Assembly: GCA_964416665.1 (NCBI GenBank) | Contig: CAYQFA010000004.1 | Location: 1-37,337, forward strand | DNA length: 37,337 nucleotides | Origin: JAKAGE01 sp964416665 | GTDB taxonomy: Bacteria > Patescibacteriota > Minisyncoccia > UBA6257 > 2-01-FULL-56-20 | Direction of reading: 5' to 3' | In this document: piece after piece, positions 9,352-16,736 of the stretch | How the letters are laid out: every line of letters begins with the position of its first letter | Position numbering within the stretch: the first letter of the stretch is position 1 | Program-made: the position numbers and the translations under genes | Notes under the pieces: generated by a model | The model's input: the letters and a program-made list of their open reading frames with translations, nothing else | Told to the model about the DNA's origin: nothing | Databases searched by the model: none

Positions 9352-9762
9352 ATGGTGGAACGCAAATCTTCCCAAAGAGGTCAGGTATTTTTGGCATTTG
9401 TATTTTTTATCGGAGGCATCATCGCCGTTGTCGGCCTTTTGATAGCGTTCTTTGCCATGTCATCCTCGGACACGAGCTATGGAATTTCCGCGTCATTCAC
9501 CGCCGAGTCTGTTGCGACGGCAGGTGCGGAGGATGCCCTCCTGAAGCTTGACCGGAACGCCGCCTTTTCCAGCACGGGATATACCGTTTCTTCGGGCAGT
9601 TCGACGGCGGCGGTCGTCGTCACCAATCCCTCTTCCGCAAACCAGGCCACCATACTTTCGACGGCGGTCGTCTCGTCGCATACGAAAAAGATCCAGGTGA
9701 TAGTTTCGGAGGACGCATTCACGGGACAGGTCAATATCATCTCATGGACCGAGATCCAATAG
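9352..9762 (+). CDS. PilX-like membrane-anchored pilus protein
   Basis: 136 residues. A short N-terminus (S-S-Q-R-G-Q) leads into one hydrophobic helix (about residues 12-36), followed by A-E-S-V-A-T-A-G-A-E-D-A-L-L-K-L, which resembles the 'A-E-A-G' stretch after the helix of PilX/minor-pilin proteins. There is no clear G/F-T-L-x-E prepilin site, so processing is uncertain. The rest is a small Ser/Thr/Val-rich extracytoplasmic domain. It sits between a prepilin and a PilM-PilN protein with only 5 nt to the next start, so a role in pilus assembly is inferred. The start could be ATG 9352 or GTG 9355. Confidence 0.6.
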   Translation: MVERKSSQRGQVFLAFVFFIGGIIAVVGLLIAFFAMSSSDTSYGISASFTAESVATAGAEDALLKLDRNAAFSSTGYTVSSGSSTAAVVVTNPSSANQATILSTAVVSSHTKKIQVIVSEDAFTGQVNIISWTEIQ

Positions 9763-9767
9763 CCACT

Positions 9768-11279
9768 ATGAACCTGATCAAAACATATTTTCAAAAGATC
9801 CTTTCTTTCCTGAAGATCAGCACGACCGCTGCCGGTTTTGAAATAAGCGACCAGGTTTTGCGTCTGGTATATTTCGACAGGAAGGCGTGGCAGATGGAAG
9901 CGCTTCGTCTCGCGCCGGGGATCATGGAAAAAGGAAAGATAAAGGACGCCCCGGCCTTCGCCGCCGCGCTTCGCGAGCTCAAGTCGAAGGTGCGGAGCGC
10001 GAAAGGAAAGAAGAAGATCAACGTCGTGGTTTCTTTGAGCTCGGTGAGCATCTACAGCCAGGTCTTCACGCTGCCCATTATGGAGGGCAATGATCTTGAT
10101 AAGGCGATCGACCTGAACGTTCAAATGGTCTCTCCGGTGGACATCGCTAACGCCTATTTCGGCTGGCAGATATTGGGGCGCGATGAAGTGAGCCTGCGAT
10201 CGGAGATCTCCGCGGCGTTCGTCGATAAGGCGCTTGTGGACGAAGTGACCCAGATGCTCTACGCCGCCGGATTTGTCACGGTGGGCGTTGAATCCCGCGC
10301 GCTCGCGCTGGTCCGTATCTTGCGCGAGAAGGGCGAGGGATTGGATATCAAGAAATCGTATTTATTGCTTGATATCGATAATTCGGGCATTGATTTTCTG
10401 ATCGTCCGGGACGGGAAGCTCTATTTTGAATATGCGAATCTGTGGAGCGATATTGCGGACGAAAAAGGCCAGATAACCGTCGAAAAATTCGAGGAGACGC
10501 TCGAATCGAGCCTGCGGCAGGTGATGAATTTTTATGCCCAGCATTGGCCGGAGCCGCTTGCCGCGGTCATCCTGTCGGCGGCGGCATTCAAGGAGGAAGC
10601 GGAACAGGCGGTGGGAGCATCGCTCTCATTGCCGGTCATACCGCTTGTCGTGGGCGGGTCGGTCTCCCCGGAATGGTTCATCGCGTTTGGATGCAGTCTC
10701 CGCGGCCTGAACGCGAACGGTACGAACAAGGAGATAAATCTTTCGGGAGCGGGAGCGATGGACACCTTCCACGAAGAGCAGCTCCTTGGGTTTTTCGCAC
10801 TCTGGCAGATCCTCATTCCTGCCGTGCTCGGATTTCTCGTCGTGGTACTCGTCCTTGCTGACAATTTCCTGCATGTGACACGATCCGGGATCGAGTCGCA
10901 GATGCCGTTTGGCCAGCACGGGGCCGAGGTGAGGGAGGTGGCGGCTCTTGAGGCGTCTTCTACGGCGTTCAACCAGTCCGTCGCGCTCGTTGCGAACGCC
11001 GAGGGCCAGATCACCAGGAACTATCTGGTCATCGCGGAGATCAATAAGGTTGCGATGGCCAATGGTATCACTATCAGCAATATTTCCTTTCAGGCGCCGA
11101 CCACCCCCATCCTTGTTGACGGAACCGCCCCGTCGGCTGCGCAGATAGCCACGTTCAAAAATGCGATCCAGAACGATCCGCATTTTGGGGTTGTCACGCT
11201 CCCGCTGCTCAATATCCAACAGGTCGGCGCAGGGTATTCGTTCTCGATGTCGTTCCCGCTTTCATCATCAGGATTCTAG
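9768..11279 (+). CDS. PilM-PilN fusion, type IV pilus inner-membrane platform
   Basis: 503 residues. Residues 1 to about 315 look like PilM, the actin-fold cytoplasmic ring protein: an N-terminal A-G-F-E-I-S-D-Q-V-L-R-L strand, a phosphate-loop-like L-L-D-I-D-N-S-G-I-D-F-L-I, and an E-T-L-x-S-S-L-R-Q region. Near residue 322 comes E-I-N-L-S-G, similar to the I-N-L-L-P motif by which PilN docks on PilM. A membrane helix follows (about 342-364), and then a periplasmic PilN/PilO-like domain. In proteobacteria PilM and PilN are separate (about 350 and 190 residues), so the sum fits a gene fusion. I chose ATG 9768, 5 nt after the upstream stop, instead of an in-frame ATG at 9744 that would overlap that gene. 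PilB, PilC and PilT are not in the window. Confidence 0.75.
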   Translation: MNLIKTYFQKILSFLKISTTAAGFEISDQVLRLVYFDRKAWQMEALRLAPGIMEKGKIKDAPAFAAALRELKSKVRSAKGKKKINVVVSLSSVSIYSQVFTLPIMEGNDLDKAIDLNVQMVSPVDIANAYFGWQILGRDEVSLRSEISAAFVDKALVDEVTQMLYAAGFVTVGVESRALALVRILREKGEGLDIKKSYLLLDIDNSGIDFLIVRDGKLYFEYANLWSDIADEKGQITVEKFEETLESSLRQVMNFYAQHWPEPLAAVILSAAAFKEEAEQAVGASLSLPVIPLVVGGSVSPEWFIAFGCSLRGLNANGTNKEINLSGAGAMDTFHEEQLLGFFALWQILIPAVLGFLVVVLVLADNFLHVTRSGIESQMPFGQHGAEVREVAALEASSTAFNQSVALVANAEGQITRNYLVIAEINKVAMANGITISNISFQAPTTPILVDGTAPSAAQIATFKNAIQNDPHFGVVTLPLLNIQQVGAGYSFSMSFPLSSSGF

Positions 11280-11291
11280 CAGAGCATATAA

Positions 11292-11341
11292 AATATACTT
11301 TCCAGACCTGCTGCGGGGCGCAACGGTCTGGAAAGTATATT
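11292..11341. terminator. Long hairpin A between convergent pilMN and pth
   Basis: Perfect 17-bp arms (11292-11308 and 11325-11341) around a 16-nt GC-rich loop. The arms close with GACC/GGTC. Probably a bidirectional terminator. The loop matches that of the hairpin after rpoD (see findings). Confidence 0.7.
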
Positions 11342-11354
11342 GGCCTATTTTGTT

Positions 11355-11891
11355 TTAAAGTCCTGATGATGAAGTATCAGAAATCTTTCGGAAAACATTT
11401 TCAAAAATCTTCTTATCCTTTGCGGTGATGGGGGAGAGCACGAATTCTCCCGCTTTTTTTCTATGCAGTTCGCTCTTTTCGCGGATGCCGATGCGGACGC
11501 GCGCGAACTCCTGCGTTTTCAAGTGATCGATGATGGATTGTATTCCCCGGTGTCCGGCGGAACGGCCGCGAATGGCACGCTTGAACTCGCCGACGGCAAT
11601 GTCGCTGTCGTCATGGATGATGATGATATCTTTCTCGTGGGTTTTGAACACCCGCATGGCTTCCTTCACTGCGCGCCCCGACTCATTCATATAGACCAGC
11701 GGCCGGATGAACGTGGTCGCTCCGACCGTGACATAGGCAAAGAGATTTTTATACGGACGGAACACGGGCCGGGTGTCGTTTTGCGCGGAGTGTTCCGCGA
11801 GCCATTGCACCGCGAGCACGCCGACGTTGTGATAGGTTTCCTCGAGCACCGAGTCCGGGTTTCCCAACCCGATAATGAGCTTGTGTTCCAT
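11355..11891 (-). CDS. pth: Peptidyl-tRNA hydrolase
   Basis: 178 residues, close to the usual 185-195. It frees tRNA from peptidyl-tRNAs that drop off ribosomes. Visible motifs: G-L-G-N-P (8-12), catalytic His21 in T-Y-H-N-V-G (the family usually has T-R-H-N), Y-M-N-E-S-G with Asn69, and H-D-D with Asp95 in the I-I-H-D-D-S-D-I segment, then G-H-R-G-I-Q-S-I and F-V-L-S-P. It is convergent with pilMN and divergent from lepB. A TATAAT 8 nt before the ATG suggests a leaderless message. The last residues S-S-S-G-L are encoded by a sequence that is an inverted copy of the pilMN end. Confidence 0.95.
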   Translation of the reverse strand: MEHKLIIGLGNPDSVLEETYHNVGVLAVQWLAEHSAQNDTRPVFRPYKNLFAYVTVGATTFIRPLVYMNESGRAVKEAMRVFKTHEKDIIIIHDDSDIAVGEFKRAIRGRSAGHRGIQSIIDHLKTQEFARVRIGIREKSELHRKKAGEFVLSPITAKDKKIFENVFRKISDTSSSGL

Positions 11892-11893
11892 AC

Positions 11894-11923
11894 TTGATTA
11901 TTATATTGCACTTTCTATATAAT
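11894..11923 (+). promoter_or_regulatory. lepB-hisS promoter
   Basis: TTGATT (11894-11899), 18-bp spacer, TATAAT (11918-11923). It overlaps the opposing pth promoter. The ATG of lepB is 41 nt downstream, so this is one of the few units with a real leader. Confidence 0.6.
11900..11905 (-). promoter_or_regulatory. -10 box of pth
   Basis: TATAAT on the minus strand, 8 nt before the ATG at 11891. No good -35 was found. Confidence 0.55.
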
Positions 11924-11964
11924 GAGTACACATTGCGCATCGTGGTGTCGCATCTGAACATTTT

Positions 11965-12522
11965 ATGAGAAAATTCTTAGCATCATTCCTCGAGGTCCTG
12001 GAGATCGCTGTCATCGCCGTCGGAGTGGTATTCGTGGTGCGGACGTTCCTGGTGCAGCCGTTTCTCGTCAGCGGCACCAGTATGTATCCCACATTCTCGA
12101 ATGGCGACTATGTGCTTACCGACGAGCTGACCTATCATGTCCGTCCTCCTGAACGGGGAGAGGTTGTGGTCTTCCATGACGTGAGCGATTATTCGACTTA
12201 TCTTATCAAGCGCGTCATCGGCTTGCCCGGAGAGACCGTGATCATCAAGAACAATACCGTTACCATAGAGAACCAGCAGCATCCTCAGGGATTCGTTCTG
12301 GATGAAAAATATCTGCCGGCGGGAACCCAGACCCTGGGAGACGGGACGTGGACGCTTTCATCGAGTTCGTACATGATGCTCGGCGACAATCGCGCAGTGA
12401 GCTACGATTCCCGCAGTTGGGGTCCGTTGCCTGCGAAGGATATCGTGGGCCTGGTGCGGCTTCGCTTGTGGCCAGTTAACGACGCAGACTTTTTCAGCGC
12501 TCCGCAGTATAACGCTTCATAA
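11965..12522 (+). CDS. lepB: Signal peptidase I
   Basis: 185 residues. Membrane-bound serine protease of the Ser/Lys dyad type that removes signal peptides from Sec substrates. One N-terminal helix (about 9-33) is followed by the catalytic box S-G-T-S-M-Y-P-T with nucleophile Ser39, the general-base Lys82 in Y-L-I-K-R-V-I-G-L-P-G, and the conserved G-D-N-R-x-x-S-x-D-S-R near residue 138. The length fits the short Gram-positive-like form. hisS starts 6 nt after its stop, so the two probably share a transcript. Likely clients here are the signal-peptide-bearing surface proteins of the window. Confidence 0.95.
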   Translation: MRKFLASFLEVLEIAVIAVGVVFVVRTFLVQPFLVSGTSMYPTFSNGDYVLTDELTYHVRPPERGEVVVFHDVSDYSTYLIKRVIGLPGETVIIKNNTVTIENQQHPQGFVLDEKYLPAGTQTLGDGTWTLSSSSYMMLGDNRAVSYDSRSWGPLPAKDIVGLVRLRLWPVNDADFFSAPQYNAS

Positions 12523-12527
12523 CCACC

Positions 12528-13847
12528 ATGCCTCCACTTAAAAAAGAAAAAGAGAAACCCAAGGAAGTGGTTCGGACATTTCAGTCCGTGAAGGGAATGC
12601 ACGACATATTGCCCTCCGATGGGCCTTACTGGGAGAAGATCGAGAGCGTGACAAGGGACATCGCTTCGAAATACGGCTTTTCGCGGATCGAGCCGCCGGT
12701 GATGGAATTTGCGGACCTCTATAATAAGACGTCGGGTGAGGAAAGCGATGTGGTGCAGAAAGAGATGTATACCTTAAGGACCAAGGGCGGCGACCTTTTG
12801 GCACTTCGTCCGGAATATACTCCGGGTATCTGTCGCGCTTATATGCAGAACGGTATGAGCCGCCTCGGCCAGCCGCAAAAGCTTTTTGCGATGGGGCCGC
12901 TCTTTCGCCACGAGCGTCCGCAGCTTGGGCGACTGCGCCAGTTCACACAGATCGACTTTGAAACGCTTGGCGGCGTGAACGATCCGATCTACGATGCCGA
13001 GGTCATCGCCATGTTCTCGGATGTGCTGAACGAGATAAAGATGAAGAATCCTACGGTAAAGATAAACTCCATCGGCTGCCGCATCTGCCGACCGATCTAT
13101 AAAAAACAGCTTACTGCCTATTATAAAAATCACGAAAAGGAGCTGTGCGAGGATTGTGTCCGGCGTCTTGCCACCAACCCACTGCGGCTGCTCGATTGCA
13201 AGGAGCCGGAGTGCATAAAGCTCAAAGAGCACGCGCCGAACTTTCTCGATAAACTGTGCTCAATGTGCAGCGCCCACTTCAAAGGCGTGCTCGAGTATCT
13301 CGACGAGGTAAAGATCACCTATGAACTTGACCACCACCTGGTGCGCGGGTTGGATTATTACAGCCGCACGGTCTTTGAGATGTATGCCGAAGGTGGCGAG
13401 GCGCAGATCGGCGCATTGGCTGCCGGCGGTCGCTATGACTACCTGATGGAAACGATCGGCGGCCACCTTACTCCCGCTGTCGGCGGCGCAGCCGGCGTCG
13501 AACGCTTGATCGCCGCATTGCGTGCGAAGGAAGTATCGTTTGCCGGCAAAAACAGTAAGCGTGTTTTTCTGGCGCACGCCGGCGAGCTCGCAAAGAAAAA
13601 ATCCTTTGCGCTTTTGAAGATCTTGCGCAATAAGGGGATCATTGTTGTCGAGGCACTGGCGAAAGAATCGCTCAAGGCCCAACTCAAGACCGCGGATAAG
13701 GAAGGAATCGGTGTGGCGCTCATTCTTGGTCAAAAGGAGATATATGAGGACACGGTCATCATTCGCGACCTCACGAGCGGGGCGCAGGAAGCGGTTTCCA
13801 TTGAAAAGCTCCCGGATGAGATAAAAAGAAGGTTCTCAGCAAAGTAG
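12528..13847 (+). CDS. hisS: Histidyl-tRNA synthetase
   Basis: 439 residues. Class II synthetase charging tRNA-His. Signatures: the N-terminal V-K-G-M-H-D-I-L-P, R-P-E-Y-T-P, motif 2 with F-R-H-E-R-P-Q-x-G-R-x-R-Q-F, the histidine-binding R-G-L-D-Y-Y, motif 3 A-A-G-G-R-Y-D-Y-L, and a C-terminal anticodon-binding domain from about residue 340. The insertion around 185-250 has four cysteine pairs (C-R-I-C, C-E-D-C, C-K-E-P-E-C, C-S-M-C), a pattern present in many bacterial HisRS. An N-terminal Lys/Glu-rich tail precedes the core. No Shine-Dalgarno is visible. The last 23 coding bases form part of a 47-bp inverted repeat. Confidence 0.95.
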   Translation: MPPLKKEKEKPKEVVRTFQSVKGMHDILPSDGPYWEKIESVTRDIASKYGFSRIEPPVMEFADLYNKTSGEESDVVQKEMYTLRTKGGDLLALRPEYTPGICRAYMQNGMSRLGQPQKLFAMGPLFRHERPQLGRLRQFTQIDFETLGGVNDPIYDAEVIAMFSDVLNEIKMKNPTVKINSIGCRICRPIYKKQLTAYYKNHEKELCEDCVRRLATNPLRLLDCKEPECIKLKEHAPNFLDKLCSMCSAHFKGVLEYLDEVKITYELDHHLVRGLDYYSRTVFEMYAEGGEAQIGALAAGGRYDYLMETIGGHLTPAVGGAAGVERLIAALRAKEVSFAGKNSKRVFLAHAGELAKKKSFALLKILRNKGIIVVEALAKESLKAQLKTADKEGIGVALILGQKEIYEDTVIIRDLTSGAQEAVSIEKLPDEIKRRFSAK

Positions 13848-13974
13848 CAGCCTTGCTTTGGTTTTTGGGGTCGCGTCGCGTTCTGCTGAACGCGCGCTAC
13901 GCCTCGGCGCCTACGCGCCTCCGGCATACCCCAAAAACCAAAGCAAGGCTGCTACTTTGCTGAGAACCTTCTTT
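13825..13974. terminator. Very long hairpin B between convergent hisS and miaA
   Basis: Perfect 47-bp arms (13825-13871 and 13928-13974) around a 56-nt GC-rich centre that contains smaller stems (GCGTTC/GAACGC and GGCGC/GCGCC). The left arm includes the last 23 nt of hisS and the right arm touches the miaA stop. Likely a bidirectional terminator. Confidence 0.7.
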
Positions 13975-14881
13975 AATTTTCGGCGAGAAATTTCTTAACG
14001 GAAGCGATCGCTTCTTGCTCGTTTTCGATCCACTTTGTTGCCTTGTCTTTTTTGAACCACGTCATTTGGCGCTTTGCGTAGTGCCACGTGTTCATTTTCA
14101 TCGCCGCGATCGCTTCGTCGAGCGACAGCGCGCCATTCATAAAAACTATGATTTCGCGATAGCCGATCGCGTCGAAAGCCACCGGCGTGGTGCCATACTT
14201 TTTTACGAGCGCGGCAACTTCGTCCACCAATCCGTCGCGCACCATCGCGTCAACGCGCCGATCGATCCGTTCGCGCAATGATTCCGGCGCCGGGTTGAGG
14301 CCGAGCACGAGCGCATCAAAGAGCGGATCGTTCTTTTTGCGCTGGGCGGTGAAAGGTTCGCCCGTCGCGATCGCAACCTCAAGAGCGCGCACTATGCGAC
14401 GGGGGTTTTTCGGATCCACAATGTACGCCGCCTCGGGATCGAGCGCGACGAGCTTCCTGAACACTGCGTCAAGTCCGTCACGTGCGATATTTTTTTCTAT
14501 TTCCGCGCGCAGCTCCGGATGTGCCTGCGTCTTTGGGATGTCCAGATTTTCAAGCGCTGCCTTCACATACAGCCCGGTGCCACCGACGATTATCGGAAGT
14601 TTGCGCCGCTCGAGAATATCATTGATCGCCGCGATGGCGTCGCTTTTATAGTCGGCGACCGAGTAATCCTCGCCGGGATCTTTTATGTCAATGAGGTAGT
14701 GGGGGATCGCGCGGCGCTCCGCTTCACTTGGCTTCGCGGTGCCGATATCCATACCGCGGTAGATCTGTCGAGAATCGGCGGAAACGATCTCGCCATCGAA
14801 CGCTTGCGCGAGCGCTATGCCCATCGCGGTCTTTCCGCTCGCGGTAGGGCCCACGACGGAGATGACCTTCGGCTTGTTCAT
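13973..14881 (-). CDS. miaA: tRNA dimethylallyltransferase
   Basis: 302 residues. Transfers the dimethylallyl group to A37 of tRNAs reading UNN codons. P-loop G-P-T-A-S-G-K-T (11-18), S-A-D-S-R-Q-I-Y (DSR motif for catalysis and tRNA contact), P-H-Y-L-I-D-I, the G-G-T-G-L-Y motif, and C-terminal R-Q-M-T-W-F-K. Full length for the family. It starts 13 nt after the thrS stop and is probably co-transcribed with it. No separate promoter is seen. Confidence 0.95.
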   Translation of the reverse strand: MNKPKVISVVGPTASGKTAMGIALAQAFDGEIVSADSRQIYRGMDIGTAKPSEAERRAIPHYLIDIKDPGEDYSVADYKSDAIAAINDILERRKLPIIVGGTGLYVKAALENLDIPKTQAHPELRAEIEKNIARDGLDAVFRKLVALDPEAAYIVDPKNPRRIVRALEVAIATGEPFTAQRKKNDPLFDALVLGLNPAPESLRERIDRRVDAMVRDGLVDEVAALVKKYGTTPVAFDAIGYREIIVFMNGALSLDEAIAAMKMNTWHYAKRQMTWFKKDKATKWIENEQEAIASVKKFLAEN

Positions 14882-14894
14882 GTCAGGAAAGCAC

Positions 14895-16661
14895 CTAAAG
14901 GACTTTTTCTTTTATCTCTCTCTCCGTATTTTTAACAAACTCTGCGAGCGAAAGTTCCTTTTCTTCACCATCGCGCCCGCGGACGTTCACTGAGCCATTG
15001 CCCTCTTCTTTTTCCCCGACAACGAGAATGTAAGGCACCTTCATCATCTCCGCGGTGCGGATGCGTTTGCCGAGCGATTCGTTCGCCTCGTCGAGTTCCG
15101 CACGGATGCCTGCGGTCAGAAGCGTCTCGTGAACCTTCTTTCCATAATCAGAGAATTTCTCGCTGATCGGTAAGATCATTACCTGCACCGGTGCGAGCCA
15201 GACAGGGAACTTGCCCGCGAAATGTTCGATAAGCACCCCCATGAACCGCTCAAGCGATCCCGAGATCGCGCGGTGGATGACCACCGGCCGTTCCTTCTCG
15301 CCCTTCTCGTTCGCGAAAGAAAGATCGAAGCGCTCGGGAAGATTGAAGTCGCATTGGATGGTGGCGAGCTGCCATTGGCGGCCGATCGCATCTTTGAACA
15401 TAAAATCGAGCTTCGGTCCGTAGAACGCGGCTTCGCCCTCGATACGCCGGTAGGGAAGTCCGTCGGCTTTTGCCGCCTCTTCAAGGGCGCTCTCCGCCGC
15501 GTGCCAATTCTCGTCGGTGCCGAGATATTTCGATCGGTCATCGCCGCGCACCGAAAGGCTTACCCAATAGTTGTCGAGCATGCCCATCGTCGCATAGAAT
15601 TTTTTGATGATGCCGGAAATGGTCTTCACTTCCGCCTCGATCTGCGAGACGCGGCAGAAAAGATGCCCGTCATCCTGGGTGATGGAGCGAACGCGGGTGA
15701 GTCCGGAGAGTTCGCCGGATTTTTCGTCGCGGTAGACCGTTGCCGGCTCGAAGTAACGGACCGGCATGTCGCGATAGCTGAACTGGTTGTCGGTGAAGAT
15801 CTGCATGTGGTGCGGGCAGTTCATCGGCTTCAGGATGAACTTTTCTTCCTTGCCCTGCACGCGGAACAATTCGTCACCAAACTTCGCGGCGTGGCCGGAG
15901 GTCACATAGAGTGAATCTTTGGCGATGTGCGGCGTCCATACGCGGGAGTATCCTTTGCCGGTGTGCAATTCCCAAAGATAATCCTCAATGGCCTTCCGGA
16001 TGATCATTCCTTTCGGCTGGATAAGGGGAAGCCCGGCGCCAATGAGATCGGAAATGGTGAAAAGCTTGAGTTGTTTTCCGAGGACGCGGTGGTCACGTTT
16101 TTTCGCCTCCTCAACCATTTTTTCATGATCTTTTAATGCTTCCTTGCTCTCGAACGCCAGACCGTAGATGCGCTGGAGCTGCTGGTTCTTTTCATCGCCA
16201 CGCCAGTAGGCGCCCGCGATCTTGTCGAGCTTGAAGCCATCAGCGGGGATCTCCGAGGTATTTTCCACGTGGCCGCCGCGGCAGAGATCCATAAAGACAT
16301 CGCCGGTCTCGTAGACGGTCAATTTTTTATCTTCTGCGGTAAAGTCATTTATTAAATCCAGCTTAAATGGTTGGGCCGCAAAAAGCTTCTTGGCCTCGGC
16401 GGTCGTCACCTCGCGACCACTGAACGGCAGTTTTTTATTCACAAAACCGCGCATTGTCTTTTCGAGCGTTTTCAGGTCATCCGGCGTGATCGCTCTGGGG
16501 AGCAGAAAATCGTAATAAAAACCGTTCTCGACAGTCGGGCCGATACCGAGCTTGGCATCGGGGAACTCTTTGAGCACTGCTGCCGCCAGCAGGTGCGCGA
16601 GCGAATGGCGGATCTTATCGAGGGACGAAACTTCCGGTTCCGACGAGGTTTTATTGGTCAT
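14895..16661 (-). CDS. thrS: Threonyl-tRNA synthetase, TGS-less
   Basis: 588 residues. Class II synthetase. The editing domain starts at once: H-S-L-A-H (His19, His23) and C-R-G-G-H (Cys127, His131) match the E. coli editing residues in spacing. The catalytic core shows M-N-C-P-H-H (zinc Cys), Y-R-D-E-K-S-G-E-L-S-G-L-x-R-V-R motif 2, D-D-G-H (zinc His) and H-R-A-I-S-G-S-L-E-R-F motif 3, and the anticodon domain follows. The roughly 60-residue N-terminal TGS domain of E. coli ThrRS is absent. Upstream, minus-strand TAGAAT lies 6 nt before the ATG, so the start is consistent with a leaderless message. Confidence 0.95.
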   Translation of the reverse strand: MTNKTSSEPEVSSLDKIRHSLAHLLAAAVLKEFPDAKLGIGPTVENGFYYDFLLPRAITPDDLKTLEKTMRGFVNKKLPFSGREVTTAEAKKLFAAQPFKLDLINDFTAEDKKLTVYETGDVFMDLCRGGHVENTSEIPADGFKLDKIAGAYWRGDEKNQQLQRIYGLAFESKEALKDHEKMVEEAKKRDHRVLGKQLKLFTISDLIGAGLPLIQPKGMIIRKAIEDYLWELHTGKGYSRVWTPHIAKDSLYVTSGHAAKFGDELFRVQGKEEKFILKPMNCPHHMQIFTDNQFSYRDMPVRYFEPATVYRDEKSGELSGLTRVRSITQDDGHLFCRVSQIEAEVKTISGIIKKFYATMGMLDNYWVSLSVRGDDRSKYLGTDENWHAAESALEEAAKADGLPYRRIEGEAAFYGPKLDFMFKDAIGRQWQLATIQCDFNLPERFDLSFANEKGEKERPVVIHRAISGSLERFMGVLIEHFAGKFPVWLAPVQVMILPISEKFSDYGKKVHETLLTAGIRAELDEANESLGKRIRTAEMMKVPYILVVGEKEEGNGSVNVRGRDGEEKELSLAEFVKNTEREIKEKVL

Positions 16662-16667
16662 AATGGT

Positions 16668-16696
16668 ATTCTAAGGCTAAAATTAAATATTTTCCA
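16668..16696 (-). promoter_or_regulatory. thrS-miaA promoter
   Basis: Minus strand TGGAAA (-35, 16696-16691), 17-bp spacer, TAGAAT (-10, 16673-16668), 6 nt to ATG. The -35 is one arm of an inverted repeat shared with serS. Confidence 0.5.
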
Positions 16697-16708
16697 CCTT
16701 CTGGAAAA
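16690..16708. promoter_or_regulatory. Inverted repeat centred between thrS and serS promoters
   Basis: TTTTCCA (16690-16696), 5-nt spacer, TGGAAAA (16702-16708). Each arm supplies the -35 of one divergent promoter. It could be an operator or only two facing -35 boxes. Confidence 0.45.
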
Positions 16709-16730
16709 AGCCAAGGCGTTGCGTTATGAT
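16702..16730 (+). promoter_or_regulatory. serS promoter
   Basis: TGGAAA (16702-16707), 17-bp spacer, TATGAT (16725-16730), 6 nt to the ATG at 16737. Confidence 0.5.
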
Positions 16731-16736
16731 ACGAAG

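Noticed and set aside
10442..11219. Open frames antisense to, or in other phases of, the PilM-PilN gene
   Set aside because: Shadow frames caused by GC-rich third positions. No start signals or domains.
11463..11897. Plus-strand open frame antisense to pth
   Set aside because: pth has all family motifs on the other strand. The antisense product is unrecognisable.
12508..12523. TATAAC and CATAAC just upstream of hisS as a separate promoter
   Set aside because: hisS lies 6 nt behind lepB and the boxes overlap the lepB end. They are no better than chance matches, though a weak internal promoter cannot be excluded.
13872..13927. Inner part of hairpin B as a small gene or a further copy of the A/F loop family
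   Set aside because: There is no open frame of useful size, and the GACC-TGC...AC-GGTC apex is absent.
16371..16736. Extended N-terminus of SerRS
   Set aside because: It would overlap thrS and the divergent promoter region. The canonical SerRS start is M-L-D-I-R-F at 16737.
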